Shown here one piece after another: positions 5,607-10,146 of a stretch of DNA of 10,146 nucleotides. A model generated the notes under the pieces. That model was not told the origin of the DNA. It made no database searches and saw only the letters and a list, made by a program, of their open reading frames with translations. The translations under genes and the position numbers were made by a program. Numbering within the stretch: position 1 is the stretch's first letter; each line of letters begins with the position of its first letter. Source of the stretch: Alphaproteobacteria bacterium (lineage in GTDB: Bacteria > Pseudomonadota > Alphaproteobacteria > UBA6615); the NCBI GenBank assembly GCA_013003285.1, contig JABDJY010000257.1, forward strand, positions 1 through 10,146. The letters are read 5' to 3'.

Positions 5607-7175
5607 ATGACCAGGGCCTTCGAAGACAAAGCCCGGCACTTGGTATTGGTGCTCGGTGACCAGCTGAACGCGGAAACTGCCGCTTTCCAGGATTTCGATA
5701 AAGAGGCGGACGCCGTCCTCATGCTCGAAGTCGCCAAAGAGGCAAGCTACATCCCACAGCACAAGATTCGCCTGGCGCTCTTCTTCTCAGGCATGCGCCA
5801 CTTTTGCCAGGCGATACGGGACAAGGGCTACACAGTCCATTACGTCCCCCTCGAAGACGCTAACAATCGCGGCAGCTTTGCCGAGGAGATCGGGCGGTGG
5901 TGCCACAAGACTAGGCCCGACAAATTGATCGTGACGAAACCGGGCGATCACCGGGTAGAGGCGGCGATCGTGAAGGCGGAGCGATCGCTCGACTGCAAGC
6001 TGGAAATTCGTGCCGACCGTCATTTCATCGGCACGCTTGAAGATTTTGACGAGTTTGCCGATGCCCGCAAGACCCTGATCCTAGAGACCTTCTACCGCAG
6101 GATGCGGCGGCGCCACGATATCCTCATGGACGGCGACAAGCCAGTCGGCGGAGAGTGGAACTTCGACAAGGATAATCGCGAAAGCTTCGGCGCGGACGGG
6201 CCGGGCGATATCAAGGCGCCGCGGTCTTTCCAGACCGATGACACTACCAATGAAGTGATCGAGATGGTCGAAGAGCATTTTTCGGACAGCCCGGGCCGGC
6301 TCGACGCATTCGACTACCCCGTGGCCCGCTCGCAGGCGCGCGCGGCGCTGCGCGATTTTATCGAGCATCGCCTGCCTAATTTTGGCACCTACCAGGACGC
6401 CATGGTCACGGATCAGCCCTACCTCTATCACTCGCGGCTGTCGTGCGTGCTAAATCTCCACCTGCTCGACCCGCGCGAGGCGATCGACGCAGCGATTGCG
6501 GCCTATGAAGCCGGCGACGCGCCGATCAACGCGGTCGAGGGGTTCGTGCGCCAAATCCTTGGCTGGCGTGAATTCGTCCGTGGCGTCTACTGGCGCGAGA
6601 TGCCCGACTATGCCGATCTGAACGCCCTCGACGCCGACCTGCCTATGCCTGCCTTCATGTGGACCGGCGAGACGGAGATGAACTGCGTCAAGCAGTCGGT
6701 GGGACAACTGATCGACCACGCCTACGCGCATCACATCCAGCGACTGATGGTGCTTGGCCTCTTCGCTCTGCTGCTTGGGGTCAGACCCTATGACGTTCAC
6801 CGCTGGCACATGTCGATGTATGCCGACGCGATCGACTGGGTATCGCTGCCAAATGTGCTCGGCATGAGCCAATATGCCGATGGTGGCCTGGTCGGCAGCA
6901 AGCCCTACGCTGCCTCGGGAAACTACATCAACAAGATGAGCGATTACTGCGCCGACTGCCGCTACAATCCGAAGAACGCGACCGGCGAGGAGGCTTGTCC
7001 GTTCACAACGCTGTACTGGGATTTTCTCTCGCGGAACCGCCAGCGCCTGCGCGGCAACCGGCGCATGGGCTTACAGTTCAATAACCTCGACCGCAAGGAT
7101 GACAGCGAGCGGCGTGCCATCCGCAATCGCGCCGATTCATTGAAGTCCGACCTGACAGCGGACACCTATCTGTGA
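5607..7175 (+). CDS. phrB: Iron-sulfur bacterial cryptochrome/(6-4) photolyase (FeS-BCP, PhrB type)
   Basis: A 522-residue FAD protein of the FeS-BCP/CryPro group, the prokaryotic (6-4) photolyases that use blue light to repair (6-4) photoproducts; some members instead act as light sensors. The N-terminal antenna domain starts LVLVLGDQLN and continues to about residue 190; the helical FAD domain follows (LSCVLNLHLLDP, FVRQILGWREFVRG, AYAHHIQRLMVLG). All four [4Fe-4S] cysteines are present: C360, C448, C451 and C464, with spacing 88/3/13 identical to Agrobacterium PhrB C350/C438/C441/C454. H375-H376 match the PhrB active-site pair His365-His366 with the same offset of ten. So repair activity is likely. 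The ATG at 5607 lacks a strong Shine-Dalgarno. It is followed after 3 bp by a class II CPD photolyase gene, which points to a UV-repair operon. The promoter in 5512-5606 could not be assigned. Confidence 0.94.
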   Translation: MTRAFEDKARHLVLVLGDQLNAETAAFQDFDKEADAVLMLEVAKEASYIPQHKIRLALFFSGMRHFCQAIRDKGYTVHYVPLEDANNRGSFAEEIGRWCHKTRPDKLIVTKPGDHRVEAAIVKAERSLDCKLEIRADRHFIGTLEDFDEFADARKTLILETFYRRMRRRHDILMDGDKPVGGEWNFDKDNRESFGADGPGDIKAPRSFQTDDTTNEVIEMVEEHFSDSPGRLDAFDYPVARSQARAALRDFIEHRLPNFGTYQDAMVTDQPYLYHSRLSCVLNLHLLDPREAIDAAIAAYEAGDAPINAVEGFVRQILGWREFVRGVYWREMPDYADLNALDADLPMPAFMWTGETEMNCVKQSVGQLIDHAYAHHIQRLMVLGLFALLLGVRPYDVHRWHMSMYADAIDWVSLPNVLGMSQYADGGLVGSKPYAASGNYINKMSDYCADCRYNPKNATGEEACPFTTLYWDFLSRNRQRLRGNRRMGLQFNNLDRKDDSERRAIRNRADSLKSDLTADTYL

Positions 7176-7178
7176 GCG

Positions 7179-8549
7179 ATGGAAAGCGCGCGCATCCAAC
7201 AGCTCAACAACGACCCGCCGGACGCTGACGGCCGCTATGTTTTGTACTGGATGCAGCAGTCCCAGCGCGCGGCGTTCAATCACGCGCTAGAATATGCGGC
7301 GCGCCAGGCTAATGAACACGATCAGGGTTTGATTGTCGGCTTCGGTTTAACCGACGATTATCCCGAGGCCAACGAGCGTCACTACGCCTTCATGCTGGAA
7401 GGTCTCGCCGAGGTGCGGGAGGCGCTGCACGAGCGCGGTATCAAGTTCGTGGTGCGCCGGGGCGCACCCGACGGCGTGGCGCTCGATCTGGCCAAGGAAG
7501 CCACGCTCGTCGTGTGTGACCGCGGCTTTTTGCGGCACCAGCGGCGGTGGCGTGACCGCGTTGCCGCTGAAGCCGAAAAGGCAGTTATTCAGGTCGAAAG
7601 CGACGTCGTCGTTCCGGTCGAGACAGTGTCGGATAAGGCAGAATATGCGGCGCGAACGATCCGACCGAAGATCAACAAGCACCGACCGAATTTTCTCAGC
7701 GATCTCACGCCAACAAAACTAAGGACGCCCTCGCTCGGTTTGCACGTAATCGGCGACATCGACGTTCGAAACGTCGACCATGTGTTAGGCGAGCTCGCCC
7801 TCGACCGCAGCGTCGGCCGCGTTCAGCGATTTCGTGGAGGCACGTCAGAGGCGCGCGCCCACGTGCGTAAGTTCCTGCAAACTGCGTTGGCGGGCTACGA
7901 CGACGCGCGGAACGATCCCGCCGATCCGCAATGCTCCAATCTGAGCCCCTACCTTCATTTTGGTCAGATCTCGCCGGTCGAAGTCGCGCGCAAAGTCGAG
8001 GCTGCCAAGAGCGGCACCAACGCCGATCGCGCCGCCTATCTCGAGGAGCTGATCGTCCGCCGTGAGCTGGCGATCAACTTCGTCCAATTTCAACCTGATT
8101 ACGACAGCTTTGCCTGCCTGCCCGATTGGGCGCGGAAAACGCTGTCAGAACATGAATCGGACGAGCGCCCCCTGCGCTACACGCGCGCGCAATTGGAAAA
8201 CGCCGAGACCGAAGACGCCTACTGGAACGCGGCGATGCGCGAGATGCTGCTCACCGGTTACATGCACAACTACATGCGCATGTATTGGGGCAAGAAAATT
8301 CTCGAATGGTGCAACACGCCGCAGTACGCCTACGCAACGGCGCTTTATCTCAACAATAAATACTTCCTCGACGGCCGGGATCCCAATTCGTTCGCTAACG
8401 TGGCCTGGCTTTTCGGTCTGCACGACCGGCCCTGGCAGGAGCGGCCGGTGTTCGGCAAGGTCCGCTCGATGACCGCCAGCGGGCTGGAGCGGAAGTTCGA
8501 TATCGAAGCTTATGTGAGGTGGGTGCAGAAAATTAGTGACGACGATTGA
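7179..8549 (+). CDS. Class II CPD photolyase
   Basis: A 456-residue FAD photolyase that splits cyclobutane pyrimidine dimers with light-driven electron transfer. Class II, the type of Methanosarcina mazei, plants and animals, is shown by YWMQQSQRAAFN near the N-terminus, AARTIRPK, LSPYLHFGQISP, MHNYMRMYWGKKILEW and LDGRDPNSFANVAW followed by GLHDRPW. The electron-transfer tryptophans W349, W370 and W377 have the same spacing (21 and 7) as M. mazei W360, W381 and W388. Length is normal, and the antenna-type N-terminal alpha/beta domain is complete. The start ATG lies 3 bp past the TGA of the (6-4)-type photolyase, so translation is probably coupled; there is no separate promoter space. A terminator lies about 95 bp downstream. 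Class II enzymes are a minority in bacteria, compared with class I. Confidence 0.95.
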   Translation: MESARIQQLNNDPPDADGRYVLYWMQQSQRAAFNHALEYAARQANEHDQGLIVGFGLTDDYPEANERHYAFMLEGLAEVREALHERGIKFVVRRGAPDGVALDLAKEATLVVCDRGFLRHQRRWRDRVAAEAEKAVIQVESDVVVPVETVSDKAEYAARTIRPKINKHRPNFLSDLTPTKLRTPSLGLHVIGDIDVRNVDHVLGELALDRSVGRVQRFRGGTSEARAHVRKFLQTALAGYDDARNDPADPQCSNLSPYLHFGQISPVEVARKVEAAKSGTNADRAAYLEELIVRRELAINFVQFQPDYDSFACLPDWARKTLSEHESDERPLRYTRAQLENAETEDAYWNAAMREMLLTGYMHNYMRMYWGKKILEWCNTPQYAYATALYLNNKYFLDGRDPNSFANVAWLFGLHDRPWQERPVFGKVRSMTASGLERKFDIEAYVRWVQKISDDD

Positions 8550-8643
8550 AAAGCGCTCGTGCCTTGGCGTTGGAAAAGCATGTAGTCGATGTGTCGGACG
8601 CACTGCGAACCTGAATATTCGGCGTGATACCTGTGCTGAAACC

Positions 8644-8680
8644 AAAACCGCCTTCACGCAGAGTTTTGCGGGCGGCTTTT
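8644..8680. terminator. Bidirectional terminator between photolyase operon and regA
   Basis: AAAACCGCC (8644-8652) pairs with GGCGGCTTTT (8671-8680), with one bulged C. The inner part CGCA (8657-8660) pairs with TGCG (8667-8670) around a six-base loop, leaving a bulged TTCA. A T-run ends it on both strands, which suits the converging photolyase (+) and response regulator (-) genes. Confidence 0.7.
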
Positions 8681-8754
8681 ATAAGTTCTCTACGCACCGG
8701 AAACATTGAACCAAATCGGGCTATTTGCCGACCAACGGATACAGGCCGGTATCG

Positions 8755-9330
8755 CTATTCGTGCGGGGCGTGTTTAGCGAGTATTCGCTGCAGGGTGCGC
8801 CGATGCATGTTGAGCTGGCGCGCCGTCTCGGAAACATTACGATCGCATTGCTGGTACACCCGCTGGATGTGTTCCCAGCGTACCCGGTCAGGTGTCATTG
8901 GGCGCACGGGCGGCGGCGGCGATTCATCGCCGTCGGCCAACAGCGCAGCGGTGATCTGGTCGGCGTCGGCGGGCTTGGCGAGATAGTCGATAGCGCCGGC
9001 CTTCACCGCAGCGACGGCGGTTGCGATGTTGCCATAGCCAGTTAGCATGATCACTCGCACGTCGGGGCGCGCCTGGCGCAGCATCTCGACGACCTCAAGC
9101 CCGGTGCCGTCTTCCAGCCGCAAATCGACAATGGCGTACTGCGGCGGATCGACGAAGGCGCAGTCCCGCGCGGCGGCGAGCCCCTCGGCCGTCGTAACTG
9201 TAAAGCCGCGGCGCTCCATCGCTCTAGCGAGCTGCAGGCACAGGTTTTTCTCATCGTCGACGATGAGAAGCGTTTTACCGGTCTGAACCGGCGCGGCACG
9301 CTGTTCAGAACTTTCGAGGTTCAGCGTCAT
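8755..9330 (-). CDS. regA: RegA/ActR/PrrA family redox response regulator
   Basis: A cytoplasmic DNA-binding response regulator of the RegB/RegA (ActS/ActR, PrrB/PrrA) redox system, which in alphaproteobacteria controls photosynthesis, carbon and nitrogen fixation, respiration and related genes when oxygen falls. The 191-residue protein has a receiver domain (about 19-132) with acidic pair D25-D26, phosphoacceptor D69 in IVDLRLEDG, T97 in MLTGYG and K119 in YLAKP. A PPPP linker (138-141) leads to RVRWEHIQRVYQ and the Fis-type helix-turn-helix NVSETARQLNMHRRTLQRIL, which is the signature of this family. Start: ATG at 9328-9330, with GAGAAG just upstream; ATG at 9331 is an alternative. A GTG at 9424-9426 would add 32 non-conserved residues and is less likely. 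No RegB kinase or SenC gene is in the window. The peroxidase gene is upstream on the same strand, 140 bp away. Confidence 0.93.
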   Translation of the reverse strand: MTLNLESSEQRAAPVQTGKTLLIVDDEKNLCLQLARAMERRGFTVTTAEGLAAARDCAFVDPPQYAIVDLRLEDGTGLEVVEMLRQARPDVRVIMLTGYGNIATAVAAVKAGAIDYLAKPADADQITAALLADGDESPPPPVRPMTPDRVRWEHIQRVYQQCDRNVSETARQLNMHRRTLQRILAKHAPHE

Positions 9331-9470
9331 CATCTTCTCAAAAAGTTTGGGCCGAGTGTTTGACACGTGCGCGGGCGAAACAGGGATGCCATGGGAACGG
9401 CGCACCGGAGTTATCTTAATCCTCACTGGCCTGCATCACTGCGATCCCAATCAATCCGCGATAGTTCTCT

Positions 9471-10076
9471 TTAGTCTGCCGCTCCGACGCGCTCATTCGC
9501 CGGCAAATGCGTTTCGATCGCGACGATGACGCGCGGTGAAGTCGGTGACGTCGCGGTGGAGAACCAGTCGACCAGTTCGCCGCCCGGCGAGACGAGATAT
9601 TTGTGGAAGTTCCACCGGGGCTTTGCGCGGGAACCCAACTCGGCTGCGGCCCATTTGTAGAATTCGTGCGCCTTGTCGCCTCTGACGTGAACCTTCGACG
9701 TCATCGGGAAATCGATCCCGTAGGTGACCTCGCAGAATTCCTTTATCTCATCCTCCGAGCCGGGTTCCTGGCCGCCAAAGTCGTTGGAAGGCACAGCGAG
9801 GACAACAAGACCTTGGTCGCGGTAACGCTGCCAGATCTCTGCGAGATCGGCGTACTGATGGGTAAAGCCACATTGCGATGCCGTATTGACGACAAGGATC
9901 GCTTGACCGGCGAACTGCGACAGTGGCAGAGGGCCGCCCTCGATGGCGGTAAAGACGAAGTCGTGCGCGGATTTGGTCGCGGGATTTGCCGAGACCGGCG
10001 CACCGATCATTAAAAGAACCCCTACCAGAATATGGCGAATGGTTCGGCTTACCGGAGAACGTTTGGACGTAGTCAT
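9471..10076 (-). CDS. Glutathione peroxidase family protein, exported, thioredoxin-type
   Basis: Reduces hydrogen or lipid peroxides. The 201-residue protein starts at ATG 10074-10076, chosen because AAAGG lies 9 bases upstream; the ATG at 10098-10100 has no ribosome binding site. The N-terminus is a classic signal peptide: SKRSPVSRTIRH, a hydrophobic core ILVGVLLMIG, and a likely cleavage after APVSA (residue 30), placing the enzyme in the periplasm. The thioredoxin-fold domain has the peroxidatic Cys C69 in NTASQCGF, Q103 in GGQEPGS and W155-N156 in WNFHKYLV, the catalytic tetrad. C115 in EFCEVTYG lies 46 residues after C69, exactly as the resolving Cys82 follows Cys36 in yeast Gpx3, so thioredoxin-like partners are more likely than glutathione. 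The intermediate Cys of that family (PCNQF) is Ser here (PSNDF). Confidence 0.93.
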   Translation of the reverse strand: MTTSKRSPVSRTIRHILVGVLLMIGAPVSANPATKSAHDFVFTAIEGGPLPLSQFAGQAILVVNTASQCGFTHQYADLAEIWQRYRDQGLVVLAVPSNDFGGQEPGSEDEIKEFCEVTYGIDFPMTSKVHVRGDKAHEFYKWAAAELGSRAKPRWNFHKYLVSPGGELVDWFSTATSPTSPRVIVAIETHLPANERVGAAD

Positions 10077-10146
10077 ATTGCTCGACCTTTGTTGAAGCAT
10101 CGCTTGCGCATGTGATGAGAAGCCTTAGCTGCCGGCACGCTATTAC

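Noticed and set aside
8145..8657. 170-codon open frame antisense to the class II photolyase 3' end
   Set aside because: No domain is recognisable and it mirrors the conserved photolyase coding sequence.
9331..9426. GTG-initiated N-terminal extension of the response regulator
   Set aside because: Would add 32 residues absent from RegA relatives; ATG 9330 gives the usual length and has a purine-rich GAGAAG just upstream.

Overview
The window looks like chromosomal DNA of an alphaproteobacterium. The evidence is a RegA/ActR/PrrA-type response regulator with the proline linker and Fis-type helix-turn-helix of that lineage, a Rhodospirillum-like encapsulated-ferritin family protein, an iron-sulfur (6-4) photolyase with the cysteine spacing of Agrobacterium PhrB, and moderately high GC. 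The genus cannot be told from the sequence. No tRNA, rRNA, CRISPR array, transposase or phage gene was seen.

Layout. (1) 2-742: the 3' part of a TspO/MBR membrane protein gene, cut by the left edge, runs tail to tail with a short encapsulated-ferritin-like (EncFtn) gene, only 15 bp apart. (2) 743-900: a divergent intergenic region with a possible iron-control operator. (3) 901-3728: a ThDP-dependent acetolactate synthase-like enzyme followed by an AI-2E/PerM-family membrane protein, then a hairpin plus T-tract terminator. (4) 3989-5481: an unannotated-looking 43-residue single-span membrane protein with a consensus ribosome binding site, then a Glu/Leu/Phe/Val-family dehydrogenase starting at TTG. 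(5) 5607-8549: two photolyase genes of unrelated subclasses, an FeS (6-4)-type photolyase and a class II CPD photolyase, separated by 3 bp and so almost certainly one operon. A bidirectional-looking terminator follows. (6) 8755-10076, minus strand: a RegA-type redox response regulator, and upstream of it a periplasmic (signal-peptide) glutathione peroxidase.

How it fits together. Several genes point to light, oxygen and iron stress: the photolyase pair would cover both major UV lesions ((6-4) photoproducts and cyclobutane dimers), EncFtn would oxidise and hold Fe(II), the peroxidase would remove peroxides outside the cytoplasm, RegA would respond to redox state, and TspO proteins bind tetrapyrroles. 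That the genes form a functional stress neighbourhood is inference. The central acetolactate synthase and dehydrogenase genes look like ordinary carbon/nitrogen metabolism.

The most notable points are the tightly coupled dual-photolyase operon, the EncFtn that lacks an encapsulin-targeting tail and has no shell gene nearby, the small membrane protein at 3989-4120, and an Irr/ICE-like motif upstream of EncFtn. No clearly new multi-gene system was found.
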